Assembly: GCA_947396885.1 (NCBI GenBank)
Contig: OX377202.1
Location: 58,182,034 to 58,246,033, forward strand
Origin: Heligmosomoides polygyrus polygyrus
Lineage: Eukaryota; Nematoda; Chromadorea; Rhabditida; Heligmosomidae
Direction of reading: 5' to 3'
Length of the DNA: 64,000 bases
Positions 42,062 to 53,749 of the stretch are shown one piece after another. The notes below the pieces were generated by a model that saw only the letters and a list, made by a program, of their open reading frames with translations, did not search any database and had not been told where the DNA came from. Position numbers and translations under genes: made by a program. Each line of letters starts with the position of its first letter. Position 1 is the stretch's first letter.

Positions 42062-42546
42062 TATATGCTCGTAGAAAAGTCACACGAAAGTTTCGCAAAG
42101 AACTAGGAAGGTGGAATCCCGGTTTCTGCCTGATCGCACATTTTAAGATGCCTTGTCGGTAATCGTCTTCAGTGGTAATTCCGTACCTGTTCTTATTCCA
42201 CACCCTGAAGTTAATTTGTTGCTGAAGGCTTGTTCATTTTTCTGTGTTTGTTGATGTCGAATTGTTTCTTTTGCATTCCAGTGTTGCACTCAATTTCTTG
42301 AACTTTAGTTGTTCACCTCTTGAATTTGAAACCTAAAAGGTTTTCCTTGATTTTTATACTTGAAATATTGGCTTGCAGCTAATTGCATTTTTTAACAAAA
42401 TTTAACGATTTACCGGAAATTTAACGAAAAATTTCCGATCAAAAATTTCGTTAAAAAAATTTAATGCACAGAATTTTGTGTGCACCCCTGGTAGGCACTG
42501 CTGTCGTCGGCGAGTCTTTGCTGTAGCTCATGAGTGCCCTTGCCTC

Positions 42547-42705
42547 TGTCATGCTCCTGCCTGGGAGTGAGGATTTACAAACCTTTATTATTAGTCTATA
42601 TTATACACAACAACCATGCAGCAAGAATGCAGTTAGGGAGACTGCCAACCTTCCAACCCATGTACGGGCGTGGCTTACAGAGGCGGTCGCCACTATACCG
42701 TGACA
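42547..42705 (-). repeat. LTR (3' LTR in element orientation)
   Basis: Nearly identical to 50110-50268, differing at only a few positions, which implies fairly recent insertion. Confidence 0.92.
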
Positions 42706-42831
42706 TGCCCTTCCTTTCGAATTTGTCGGCCTCGACAAAAATATACAACACAATAATTTTTAAATAACAACAAAAACAAGTGTTCACTCCAATGATGAAT
42801 AAAAATGATGGGTCGATGGACATGGAGACGA

Positions 42832-43182
42832 TTATGGGAGGATTCCTTCCAGTACGCACAGGGCAAAATTTGTGCATAAGCATAGGGCCAGGTCATAGGG
42901 CCTCCGGATCATGTGCCTTCGAGGCATTGCTCGAATCGCTGCCCGCATACTGCCACCGGCCTTGCTTGGAGCCACCGCATCTCTAGAGCCGTCAACCATC
43001 GCATCGCTAAGGCACGTTTTATCGGCGTGATCCACATTGGCGACCAGGTTTAAGTCCTTGTTCGCCATCTTTGCCATCGCATCAACTTGCTCCTGACAAG
43101 TCAAAAGTGCTTGTCGGAGTTCTCGCACCTCTTCTTCCAAGATACCAGTTCGAGCACTACTATCTTCGCATAGCTCCTTCAA
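42832..43182 (-). CDS. Coiled-coil open frame near the 3' end of the LTR element
   Basis: A 116-residue open frame with a heptad-like stretch (EEEVRELRQALLTCQEQVDA). Its place downstream of gag suggests it is a gag C-terminal extension or an accessory frame. No known domain recognised. Confidence 0.4.
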   Translation of the reverse strand: MKELCEDSSARTGILEEEVRELRQALLTCQEQVDAMAKMANKDLNLVANVDHADKTCLSDAMVDGSRDAVAPSKAGGSMRAAIRAMPRRHMIRRPYDLALCLCTNFALCVLEGILP

Positions 43183-43679
43183 ATATTGATTAGATATCGT
43201 TATGAATTTGGTTTATGTTAAATCGTTATTCTACCAATCGTTATTTTTCCGACCTTCTGGTGAAAATGTTTAAAGTTACCTCGAAATGAGTTTTTGCGGG
43301 TATTCATTGTCGTAACCATAGTCCGAATTTCCTTATGTTCTTATCAGTTCTACGGATATCGTTATATTTTGTAAAATGTCAAAAATATTTCGAAATCGTT
43401 ATGACTTTACCTTTTGGTAAATGACGCGGCTCAGAACAAAACTTGCTATTTCCTTATTCATTTTCTTCCAGTAAAATCGTACGTGAATCGTACTGCAAGG
43501 TATTTTTACTGCTCAAGTAACTCCGGCAAAGGGGTTTTCGTGATTCTGCTACAAAATCTCTTTTTGGTGACATTCGTCAACTTTACCTAACCGAATATTT
43601 TCTCCTTCGTTATAATATAGGACGTTATTTTGAATGCAATAGATTTTTATGCCGTCACAGTGTCTTCACAGTTGTGCGG

Positions 43680-44764
43680 AAATTCATTAGAGTAATCCCG
43701 ATATCGACCGTTATCATGTTAGTCATCATAATTTCTCACGTAATTGTGAGAAGCGTTATTTCTAGGGATTTGAGAATCGCGTCCGTGATATCCACGTGGG
43801 CTTCGAATTCCTCCGTTATTTTAGTAACCGTTATCGTTATAGGATTGAGGACTACGTTCGTGATATGCCCTATTACTGTTCCAACGTGGTGAAAAATTTG
43901 GCGATGCACTAACAGCAGGGTATGGCGATTGATTCCACTCTTGACGCTGGTAGTTCCCTTGATTTTGGTAATTTCAATGTGAGCAGCTTTCACTAATGTG
44001 TGCGTTTTGAACGGCTTCCGTAATTACATTTGCAAGGGCGTTATCAATTACTCCCCTCTCACTCGTCACAATTTCAAGAAGACGACTTTCGTTTTCTGCA
44101 GTTTGTTGCAGATCCTTGAAAGTCCGCGATTCGAAGATTTGTGGTCAGGCCGCGCACAAATGTTTCACACATTATTTCTTCAATGGCGATGGGATTGCTT
44201 TCGGCAAAAGCGTCGGCAACTAAATCTCTCACCCATTGACCATAAACGATCACGTTTTCATCGGGTTCCTGTTTCACGTGATAAATTTTTGCTTTCGCTA
44301 TTTCGACATAGTTAAGGCTACGAAAGTCTTTCTTTCAACTGGTCAACAACCTTTCTGTAATCCAGCTTAACATCGTTATCATAGCTCTCGTATTTTATTT
44401 TGGCTGCTCCGCTTAATTGCAGAGGAAGGAGCCTCGCCAACTTCTGGTCGTCATATTCCGCTGCATTGGCTTTTTCGTTCATCTCTCTAACAAACTTCAC
44501 CACTGGCATGTTAGTTCCGTTATAATTCGGCCAGCACTGCAATGTGGGAAGAAACAAATCCGCTATATTGACCTGAATTTTAAGAGGTCTGTCTAAGCTC
44601 CCAACAGATCCCCTGATTAATCCGTTATCAGATCTCACCATGTTCGAAATGGGCAACCGTTCTACTATTTCTCGTGCTTCGTTAATAAGTCGACTCGTTA
44701 GTTTCGTCTGATTTCTTTGCTCGGTGCGAGCAAAGCGTTTCTCAGCTGGTGAGCTGTTCGGCAC
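43680..44764 (-). pseudogene. LTR retrotransposon gag, frameshifted
   Basis: Starts at 44764 (MPNSSPAEKRFARTEQRN). It includes the gag-like FLPTLQCWPNYNGTNMPVVK and ARLLPLQLSGAAKIKYESYD..YRKVVDQLKERLS pattern of retrotransposon capsid proteins, then in another frame KQEPDENVIVYGQWVRDLVA and IEEIMCETFVRGLTTNLRIA. It ends in an Asn/Arg/Tyr-rich tail (about 43690-43960; PRWNSNRAYHERSPQSYND) like a nucleic-acid-binding gag C-terminus. Frameshifts near 44315 and 44075 and one stop in the tail break the frame. No CCHC knuckle was seen. Confidence 0.75.
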
Positions 44765-44906
44765 TAAATAAGTACCCGTTATGTTGATGAATCGCTATTA
44801 AGATGAAGAAATAGGAGACAGGAAGAGAGCTGAAGAAGCAGTAAGCAAAGAACGCAGTTGAAACCAACCGTCCAACTGCAGTCACGAAGACGTGATGCCT
44901 CTTACC

Positions 44907-47900
44907 CAGGGTCAAGCTTGAGGTTCGGGAATCGAAGGGGGGGGGGTCGTGCTGTGGCCTCGTCTGGAGGGGGGGGTCGTGCTCTTCCTGTTTTGGCAGA
45001 GGATTCTCTCTTATTCTTCAGGTTTTTTGGTGATTTTTTTAATTCTTAATAAGTTGTTTTTTCCAGGAATGCTTACGAAGGTGTGGAGTCTCTCCTTCGT
45101 CCCGCGAAGTTGTAAAAATTAATATAACAAGTTTCAAATAATGATTGTATTACTCGTTAGAAATAAAGATTTTCCGCCGGCAGATTTGGAGTCAATGAGA
45201 ACTTTCCATTTTTCAGTTTTTTTTTCAGGAAGTCATGGACGCAACAGTTTTCTGCCTGAACGAGCGACATCTACGTCCTAAATTGCAGTCTATAAAATTT
45301 GAAGTGTCAATTGCTAAGGAAAATTAAGCGCTTTCCCTACAAGATTTTTGAAGGCGCTCTTCGAAGCGATGACCGAATGGCAACCGAGGATGGACTTGTC
45401 GCGGAGCTAATTTTCTCTCTTCTGCTGGAAACAGTATCAGAAAGTGAAGTTGTACCCAATAAAGTTTTAATCCACCGTTGACACAAGGGAATAAAACGTG
45501 TTTTTGTGAGACAATCTTCTGTATAAACAGACGCTCCGATTTATATCATTTGCCGAAAAAATTCGACACCGTTAATCACATGGAAGCCGCTATTTTTACA
45601 AGCTGCTTTTTAAAGCGTAGAACCCACACCTCTTACAGTTCTAAAAGCTCTGTGAATTTTTCAGAGATGTCGCACAAACTCCGAAATATGGTAGGTTACG
45701 TGGAGCCATTGCGTTCTCCGATATCACCGATCGCCACTGAAGGACGGACTTCTTGCGGCAAAAAAAAATTCTACCTTCTGGAGGAAGAGCATCAGAGAGT
45801 GAAAACTGTACCATCTTAGAGTTCAAGATGTGATTAATATACAATCATAAACTAAGCTTCTTCGCAGCGATCTCCGATATGATTAGGGCTGATTGCATTT
45901 AAATTTTTCGCTTTTCAAGAAAAATTAATTAATTTTTACCTGAAGCAGATCACCCACACAGTTGAAATCTTGCCACAAAAAGTTTCAATTCTTGTTTAAT
46001 GCACAGTGTAAAAATCATGGTTTTCTGAAACGAATAGACTGGATCGACCACTGGTCGATATCGCACCGACGTCATGGGAGCGACGAAATTCGACGTTCAC
46101 AAAAATGACTATAACTCGGTAAGTTTTCCACAATTTTAAAAATACAATGGCTTTTTAGAAACTACAAGAAAAGCTATTTCATACGGTGTGAAAATCGGTT
46201 TTCAAAAACTAGATCTTCATACGGGGCGGAGGCCTTCGATTTTTGAGCGAAAAAATTGAAGTGATTTTGTATAAACAATTATATCCCGGTAGGTTTTCGA
46301 ATTTTGAAAGATTTAATAGCTTTTTAAAAACTAGAGGAAAAGCGCTTTCAAACCATATAGAAATTTCTTTTCATCAGGGAGGTCTTCATAGGGGGCGGTG
46401 GGGGTTCGATTTCTGGTCCATTGTTGCAGAAATACGTGCCAAAAATCGAACCCCCCTCGCCCCGTATGAAGACCCCTTTTTTGAAAACCGATTTCTATAT
46501 GGAAAGAAAGCATCTTTTCTCTATTTTTCAAAAAGCAATTGGGATTTTTGAATTTCGAAAAGGGAACCGAGTTATGATCAAATTTGTGAAGAACTGCTTG
46601 TAGACTCTGTACCGTCGACACTGGAGTGATATCATAAAAATGATCATAACTCCGTTCGTTTTTTGAAATTCAAAAATCCCAATTGGTTTTTAAAAAATAG
46701 AGGAAATATGCTAACTGACCATGCATAAACCGTCTTTCAAAAAGAAGGTCTTCATAGGGGGCGAGGGGGGTTCGATTTTTGGCACGTATTTCTGCAACAA
46801 TGGACCAGAAATCGAACCCCCACCGCCCCTATGAAGACCTCCCTGCTGAAAACTAATTTCTACATGGTTCGAAAACGCTTTTCCTCCAGTTTTCAAAAAG
46901 CAATTGGGATTTTTAGATTTCAAAAAATGAACCGAGTTATGATCAATTTTGTGAAGCCGTAACCAGAGGAGTTGGTCGGCCCAACACCGGAGTCATTGGA
47001 GTGATTTCACAAAAAATATCCATAACTCGGTTCGTTTTTTGGAATTCAAAAATCCCAATTGCTTTTCGAAAACTAAAGGAAATGCGCTTTCGAAACATGT
47101 AGAAATTTGTTTTCAACAGGGAGGTCTTCATAGGGGGCGGTGGGGGTTCGATTTCTGGTCGATTTTTGCCAAAAATCGACCAGAAATCGAACCCCCCTCG
47201 CCCCCTATGAAGACCTCCTTTTTGAAAGACGATTCATGCATGGCCAGTTAGCATATTTTCTCTACTTTTTAAAAAGCAATAGGGATTTTTGAATTTCGAA
47301 AAACGAACGGAGTTATGATCGTTTATATGAAATCACTCCAGTGTCGACGGTGCAGAGTCTACGAGCAGTCGTTCACATATTTGATCATAACTTGGTTCAA
47401 TTTTTGAAATTCAAAAATCCCAATTGCTTCTTGAAAAATAGAGAAAAGATGCTTTCTTTCCATATAGAAACCGGTTTTCAAAAAAGGGGTCTTCATACGG
47501 GGCGAGGGGGGTTCGATTTTTGGCTCGTATTTTTGCAACAATGGACCAGAAATCGAACCCCCACCGCCCCCTATGAAGACCTCCCTGATGAAAACCAATT
47601 TTTACATGATTCGAAAGCGCTTTTTATCTAGTTTCCAAATAGATATTGGCTTTTGCAAAACTCGAAAAGCTTACCGAGTTACGATTACTTATTCAATATC
47701 ACTTCAATTTTTTTTCGCGCAAAAATCGAAGTGCTCCGCCCCCTATGAAGATCTAGTTTTTAAAAACCGATTTTCACACCGTATGAAATAGCTTTTCTTG
47801 TAGTTTTTAAAAAGTTGTTGGCTTTCTAAAATTGTGGAAAACTTACCGAGTTATAGTCATTTTTGCGAATGTCGAATTTCGTCGCTCCTATGACGACGGT

Positions 47901-49100
47901 GCCATATCGATCAGAGGTCGATACAATCTATTCGTTTCAGAAAACCATGATTTTTACAATGTGCATTGAACAAGACTTGATACTTTTTGTGGCAAGATTT
48001 CAACTGTGTGGGTGATCTGCATCAGGTAAAAATTAATTAATTTTTCTTGAAAAGCGAAAAATTTAAATGCGACCAGCCCTAATCATATCGGAGATCGCTG
48101 CGAAGAAGCTCAGATTTTTACTGAGTAATACTCATGACTTAAAAATCCATGAAGCACAATTTCACTCTCGCGTGTTCTTTCCTTGAGAAGATTGAAAAAT
48201 TTTCCGCGAGAAGACCACCCTCAGTCTCCATCGACGATATCGGCGAACGCAATGGCTCCACGTAACCTACCATATTTCGGCGTTTGTTCAACGTCTCTGA
48301 AAAATTTACAGAGTTTTTAAAACAATAAGAAGTGTGGATTCTACGCTTTAAAAAGCAGGATCCATGCTTCCATGTGATTAACGGTGTCGAAAATTTTCGG
48401 CAAATGACACAAATCGGAGCGTCTGTTCATACAAAGGACCGTTTCAGAAAAACAGGTTTTATTGCCATGTGTCAAACGAGGGCTTAAAATTTTATTGGGT
48501 ACAACTTCACTTTCTGATGCTGTTTCCAGCAGAAGAGAGAAAATTAGTTCCGTGACAAGTCCATCCTCCGGTTGCCATTCCGTCATCGCTTCCGAGAGTG
48601 TCTAAAAAATGTTGTGGATAAAGCACTTAAGTCAGCTTTAGCAATTAACACTCTGCATTGTATAGAGTACAATTTCGAATGCAGATGTTGCTCCTTCACG
48701 TACAAAAATGTTCCGTGTTCACGAGATGCTCAGAAAGCCTGAAAAGTTGAACTCGTTGCGATTAATTCGACAACTGCTCTCAAAAGTGCTTTATTTTCAA
48801 CTGTAAACAAACAAAATACTATTATCAGAAGATTACATACACAAAACCTTTATCAGCGTTTTTTCTAACAAATTGCTAAATCAAACAGTTGCCCTCTTTC
48901 TTGAGCTAATCTGATACAGTCGACGCTGCATCTGGAAAGAAGGACCTATTAAAGGGTACAAAAATTGCATAGAAAATTTTAAAAAATCAATGCGGATAGG
49001 AAATAAAACGGTGGTCTACACAAGGGGGAGGGTCGTACCAGATCCGCTCTGGGGGGGGTCGTAAATTTTCGGCAAAAATCGAACCCCACGCTTGACCCTG
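44907..49100. mobile_element. hAT-type giant foldback element, 4.2 kb
   Basis: Perfect 8-bp duplication CTCTTACC (44899-44906 and 49101-49108) with inverted ends CAGGGTCAAGC. Long inverted arms (about 45280-46240 and 47690-48640) face each other. Between them are four units about 370 bp apart (near 46381, 46750, 47124, 47490). Each contains a local hairpin built from TTCATAGGGGGCGGTGGGGG / GAACCCCC..CCCCTATGAAG. No transposase. Inserted just upstream of gag inside the LTR element. Confidence 0.92.
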
Positions 49101-49108
49101 CTCTTACC

Positions 49109-50109
49109 GTTAGATGATCTCAGTATAGGTTACCGCTCTCTTTTCCCTACGAGTGGGATTATCATAGCCTCGTTGACGCCGCTATTTTCAAGTGGGTACT
49201 TACGTAAGCTCTGGTCGACGTCCTCGAGTGTATGCTCGAAGCCACGTTTCGGCTCCTTTGTAATGCCGACATTACCTAGTATACGGTAGTGTTGCCAATG
49301 GGCGAAGTTCTATTAACATCGGGTAAAAATAAGTCTAAAAAATAATTTTTTTGGTTATTTTTCGTTTTTTTTTGGACGTCCTATGTACAGGTAATATACA
49401 AGCTAGCGGTGGCATGAATGGCAGAGTGAACTGTAGCAAATGAATAGTGAATTGATAGGTTAAAAATCGAAGATTAACAACATGAGCTATAATTTAGTCG
49501 TTTTGATAAACTAATAGTGAAAGATTTGATTAAGCTATTAACGTAATAACGAAAACATGAATGCAAAGAAATCATCTAGGACGTGCGCAAAAGGAAAAAT
49601 CGGAAAAGTACGAGGTTCACAAGGGAGGTAGTTCGCACTCGGCAGTGACTCACGTGAAGAACGTACTTTCCGCACACTTAGTGTTTTTGAAGACGCCAGG
49701 TCGGAAAATACGATATTCGCTTTAAATCGCTGTCGCGAATAGCGAAAATCGTACTTTTCGCAATCGATAATTAGAGTTTAAAAAATAGCATAGAGTAAGC
49801 CGCTCAAATTCTTTGAAAATAGTAATACTAATCCTTTGAAAAATAGCCGTTTAGTTACATGCTCTGCCTCATTCATGCGCCACGATGAAGACAAAGGAAA
49901 AAGTGGAAATGATAAAAATCATGCTCAGTACAACAAAAAAAAATCATGCCAGCATGCTTCGTGAGAAGTGTGCATTGTGCATGCGGTGTGGTGTGTATAT
50001 CTCGAGATATAAATACGTTTTGATGGCCGTCAAAACGGAGTCTCCCCTACTGTTAACTTCTTTTAGAAGTTCTTAGCAAAAGTCTAAAACGATCTCCCCG
50101 CGACCTCCA
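49109..50109 (-). other. 5' leader of the LTR element
   Basis: About 1 kb between the foldback and the 5' LTR with no coding signature. It starts (element sense) with the primer-binding site at 50093-50109. Confidence 0.6.
50093..50109 (-). promoter_or_regulatory. Primer-binding site of the LTR element
   Basis: Immediately inside the 5' LTR, in element sense TGGAGGTCGCGGGGAGA. It starts with TGG, complementary to a tRNA 3' CCA end. Which tRNA was not determined. Confidence 0.7.
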
Positions 50110-50268
50110 TGTCATGCTCCTGCCTGGGAGTGATGATTTACAAACCTTTATTATTAGTCTATATTATATACAACAACCATCTAGCAAGAATGCAGTTAGG
50201 GAGACTGCCAACCTTCCAACCCATGTAGGGGCGTGGCTTACAGAGGCGGTCGCCACTATACCGTGACA
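50110..50268 (-). repeat. LTR (5' LTR in element orientation)
   Basis: Pair of 42547-42705; TGTCA...TGACA. Confidence 0.92.
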
Positions 50269-50272
50269 CCTC

Positions 50273-51199
50273 GGAGGCTGAGCCTTGAGAAGAACGCACT
50301 GGCAACGTTTCCGATCCCATCGCGGACTGCGTGAAGTGGCTTTGAATGCTGGAGAAGGAGCAGAGAGCTAGGCCCAGAACTAGCTAAGGAATTCGTTAAA
50401 TTTGGTAACTACAGGGAAGACGGGTCGATGTGTTCGAGAGCAGGATTGGAGTTGGAGCACACATCTTACGGTCGATCCTTTGCGTGCTGGATATGCGTCA
50501 GCTGTTTTATGCGGTGTTCCACGTACTAATTCCCATCTTCAGCATTGTTCAGCGCAACCTCCATATTTTTGGTATGGCTCATTGCGAGGTAAACAAAAAG
50601 ACCGAGTGGTTATTGTAGCTAAGCGATAAGGTGGAGACGACCACAAATGCTCGATGAGGTAGACACTGAGCCAAACTGAGCGATCCTGTATAGGAAGTTT
50701 CTGAGACGGGCTGCTTACATGGACAAGTAACACAACACTCAACTTAGCACTCCCCGTGAGCGAAGTGCACAGATTTGGCTTGGGTAGCTTAGGTGAGCGC
50801 CTGTAGTTGCTACCCTTGCCTATTCTTGCGCTCACCTCGTCAGCGAAGAAGAGGAGCGCAGAACTTCAAGAGACACTTAAATGACTGCACATTTGACGCA
50901 AAGATGGCGAATGACCGTGGACGAACTTTTTTTTTTTGGCAGCCGTAGCCCATTTTATGAGTCTCATGCAGCAATTTGATGCTTCAGTCAAATAAATACG
51001 ACAATGAGTCCCACCGCCGAACCCGTATTACACGCAGGATCAATAGGCAGAAGTATGATAGGAGGTACGATCAGTGATAGTCTAAATGTAAGGATCATCA
51101 CTATCGTTAAATTGAACATCCGCCCGAATGGAGCCGCGCTCTAATACGGGTTCCGCGCTCCAAAAATCTATTCCGTCTTTCCTTTAGTTTCCAAAGCCC
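50273..51199. other. Unrecognised sequence
   Basis: No exon, element boundary or RNA gene could be supported. Confidence 0.45.
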
Positions 51200-51430
51200 A
51201 ATTCTATCGCGAATTCTATCACGCCCACTGTTCCTCGGCTCAGCCTTTTCGTTGCAATGTGTGGTCTAGCGCTGTCTTGCCGAAGGTACACAGTGGTCTG
51301 CTCTCTACCACATAGCAAAATTATAGGTCCACCCTTTCATTCATCTACTCTTAACGAAGAACCCACTACCAAGGCACAGTAACGTCACCATCGTTTTCCT
51401 CATCAGCGAAAACCTTTATACGAGAATCCT
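51200..51430 (-). pseudogene. Tc1/mariner transposase fragment
   Basis: On the minus strand about 51255-51310 reads VYLRQDSARPHIATKRLS, the second catalytic block (QQDSAPxHxA) of this superfamily. Surrounding similarity is too weak to define ends. Confidence 0.5.
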
Positions 51431-51683
51431 AAACAGGACACCTGACCAGAGCAGGATACCACGAGCTTTTATTTAAAAAAAATAGAAGAAGAAGTAGGCC
51501 GGTGCGAAATTCTATTTAGATGCTTACCGAAAAAAGAGATTCCATTACAAAAATAATAACAAACGGAATAGGATTACTACCTTATTACATCGTCTTTGTT
51601 GTAAACAACATCGTAGATTCTATTGGGCATGCTACCGATAAGGTTATCAATGACAGTTTGCTCTACAGCAGATAGAAACGTTA

Positions 51684-52428
51684 AGGCCTGCGTACACTTT
51701 TGCGGCAACGCGGCAGGCAACAAAGAGAGCCTACACAGAAGTTGTCGACAGCGAAGCGGCTGCACCAGTAATAATGCCTTGAATCATTATTGCCGCTGCT
51801 GCGTTGGAGAGAGCTGCTACCGTCTGGGCGCTACATCAGCGGCAACATCTGGTTCTCTGCCCTATGCTTAATGATAGGGCTGCCGCGTTGGAGTGGAGCT
51901 ATGACCGCTAAAATCAGATCGGAATAGATTTTTTGCGTCGGGGCGCCACGGATGGAAACTGCTTTCGACGCTCAGGGGGAGTCCGCAGCTGGATTCTGCG
52001 CTCAGGAATCAGGCTAGGGAAGAGGCTCAAGGGTGGGTGCGATCCAAGCTGCTCGTGTGCAAACTGCTTTCGTTGCTCAGGGGAGTCCGCAGCTGAATTC
52101 TGCGCTCTTCGCTCCTCATCCAGCCAGTTGAATGAAATGCAAAAACGCCCCATGCATAGGAAGCGAACCTCCGACCTCCAAGGCTGAACCCGACCCTCTA
52201 ACCAGTGCGTCACGACCCTTCTGGCAGCCATGCCAATGCGAGTACACAAGAGACCAATGCGCATCGATCGAATGCCAACGTCGACGCTGACGCAGCTCAC
52301 GTGTGCATTCGCGTCGAACAAGTGTTCCCCTACACCAATTGCGCTCGCATACGCCTACGTCTATTCCAATCTGATTTTAGAGGTTTTAGCAATTCCCGCC
52401 GCGTTGCCGCAAAAGTGTGTGGAGGCCT
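51684..52428. mobile_element. TTA-flanked GGCC-ended MITE, long member (copy d)
   Basis: TTA at 51681-51683 and 52429-52431. Ends AGGCCTGCGTACACTTTTGC and complement (GCAAAAGTGTGTGGAGGCCT). At 745 bp it is several times longer than copies a-c. The interior holds an internal duplication (GAAACTGCTTTCGACGCTCAGGGGGAGTCCGC at about 51955 and AAACTGCTTTCGTTGCTCAG at about 52060). Confidence 0.85.
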
Positions 52429-52431
52429 TTA

Positions 52432-53611
52432 AGGCTTATCAGGAAAAACGATTACGAATATCACTGATTTGTTAAGATCGACAAGTGGTGAGGTGGGCTG
52501 AACTTATAGCAGTGTAATTATTCTCGATAGGAGACAGCTATACTATTTTATGCTCCTGTTGTTGGGGATCGCCTGGTTAGTAGGCTATCCATACCATATG
52601 TCTACCCATACCATATGTAAGTGCATGTTATTTGCGCCTGAAGAAGCTGTTACAACAGCGAAAGCGAGCCAATAAGGTGAATGATGAAGATGAGAAGGAG
52701 TTAATTGATCTGAAGGAAACTTTACATGAAACTTGAACCGTGTGCAGATGGGTCGTCATGCAAGGAATACTGAATCACTGCCATTCATAGACTCCAGACT
52801 TGATAGCTTCAGTTGGCACACGTTTCCTCTAGAGAGGTTTGACTTATCGTGGTTTGAGTTGAAGTGAAAACGAAACAGATCAACACTGCTGTCGGTCTCG
52901 TTCTGACCAGGAACTACCTGAAGTGTAGGTCTGAACCAGCGATGCGATGCATGTGGGCAGAAGCGCCTCACTCTCTGAAGTGATCATCGAGGTGCTCCAG
53001 CTGGCGCCAATAACGTCCCCATTCATTTCTGTCGTGTGTCAGGATACTGCAATGAATCATCATTCCCTTAGGGCTTTTGCGAAGAAGTTCGAGCGTCTTG
53101 GGGGTTTCCTTTGACCCCCTCCCGAATCCAATCGCTGATTCCCGTCCAGTGGGTGCTTACAAAACACATTAAGCGGCCGGCCTACGTAAGCTAGCTCATG
53201 CAACAGCGTCTCTAGTCCTCGAACGTCGACGAAGCTCGGAATTCCGGAGGCCTTTTCTCACCTGCTTGAATCATGCAACTCCAAGCATCATTCTCTCGAT
53301 TGCTCGCTGCGCGATGATGACCACGTATCCATCCTGCTTTTATGTGGTACGTTAGTGCAGAAAGAACAGTGAAGTGGAATGTGTGGGCACGGAGACAGAC
53401 GTTCTTCGTCTTCTTCACGGCTTCCGACGATCCTTTTTTTGTCCGTTTTCATGGAGATCGACTTCGTGAGATTCACCTCGACTCTACGATCTCTCAGGAA
53501 GTCGGCCAGCATTCGCTCCTCTTGCCTGGTGAATTGTGACACTTCTTGTTTGACAGGACCCGGAAGGAAAACCCAGAATTCGGGATGCTCCAGGAAGTCG
53601 GTCACTCTCCG
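52432..53611. other. Unrecognised; possible repeat ORF on the minus strand
   Basis: A minus-strand open frame (53288-53605) reads FLEHPEFWVFLPGPVKQEVS, QFTRQEERMLADFLRDRRVE. It looks protein-like and Arg/Glu-rich but I do not recognise it. A LINE-like DRNEWGRYWRQLEHL peptide lies near 52985-53040 on the minus strand, so a degraded LINE is plausible. Confidence 0.35.
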
Positions 53612-53614
53612 TTA

Positions 53615-53746
53615 GGCCCGTTTATACTTCGACGCCGAGCGACGCGACGGCATGTAGAGTGTCCAGATTGATCGATCGCGTCGCTCAGTCAATATGGCCA
53701 CTATACGTGGCGTCGCGTCGCGCCGCGACGAAATATAAACGGGGCC
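53615..53746. mobile_element. TTA-flanked MITE (copy g)
   Basis: Ends GGCCCGTTTATACTTCG and complement (CGAAATATAAACGGGGCC); TTA at 53612-53614 and 53747-53749. Interior rich in GCGACGCGAC. Its right TTA is also the left TTA of copy h. Confidence 0.88.
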
Positions 53747-53749
53747 TTA

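Larger units (their letters stand above)
39811..42490. mobile_element. hAT-type element with three nested insertions
   Basis: Ends CAGGGGTGCACA and complement are flanked by a perfect 8-bp duplication GTAGGCAC (39803-39810 and 42491-42498), the hAT hallmark. Subterminal regions carry many TTAACGATTT-like repeats. Inside lie a SINE (40088-40361), a piggyBac MITE (40560-40692) and a mariner (40776-42061). Without them only about 1 kb remains, with no transposase seen, so this is a nonautonomous member. Confidence 0.92.
42547..50268 (-). mobile_element. gag-only LTR retrotransposon, interrupted by a hAT foldback
   Basis: Two 159-bp LTRs (42547-42705 and 50110-50268) begin TGTCA and end TGACA, flanked by the 4-bp duplication CCTC (42543-42546, 50269-50272). 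In minus-strand sense a TGG-initiated primer-binding site (TGGAGGTCGCGGGGAGA, ending at 50109) follows the 5' LTR, and a polypurine tract (GAAAGGAAGGGC, about 42706-42717) precedes the 3' LTR. Only gag-like coding is present. Removing the insertion at 44907-49100 leaves about 3.5 kb, with no protease, RT or integrase seen. The 4-bp duplication is compatible with a Gypsy-type partner; that is inference. Confidence 0.88.

Noticed and set aside
46381..47582. Regularly spaced near-identical palindromes, checked as a CRISPR-like array
   Set aside because: Spacing is about 370 bp, the organism is eukaryotic, and the units are internal repeats of a foldback transposon.
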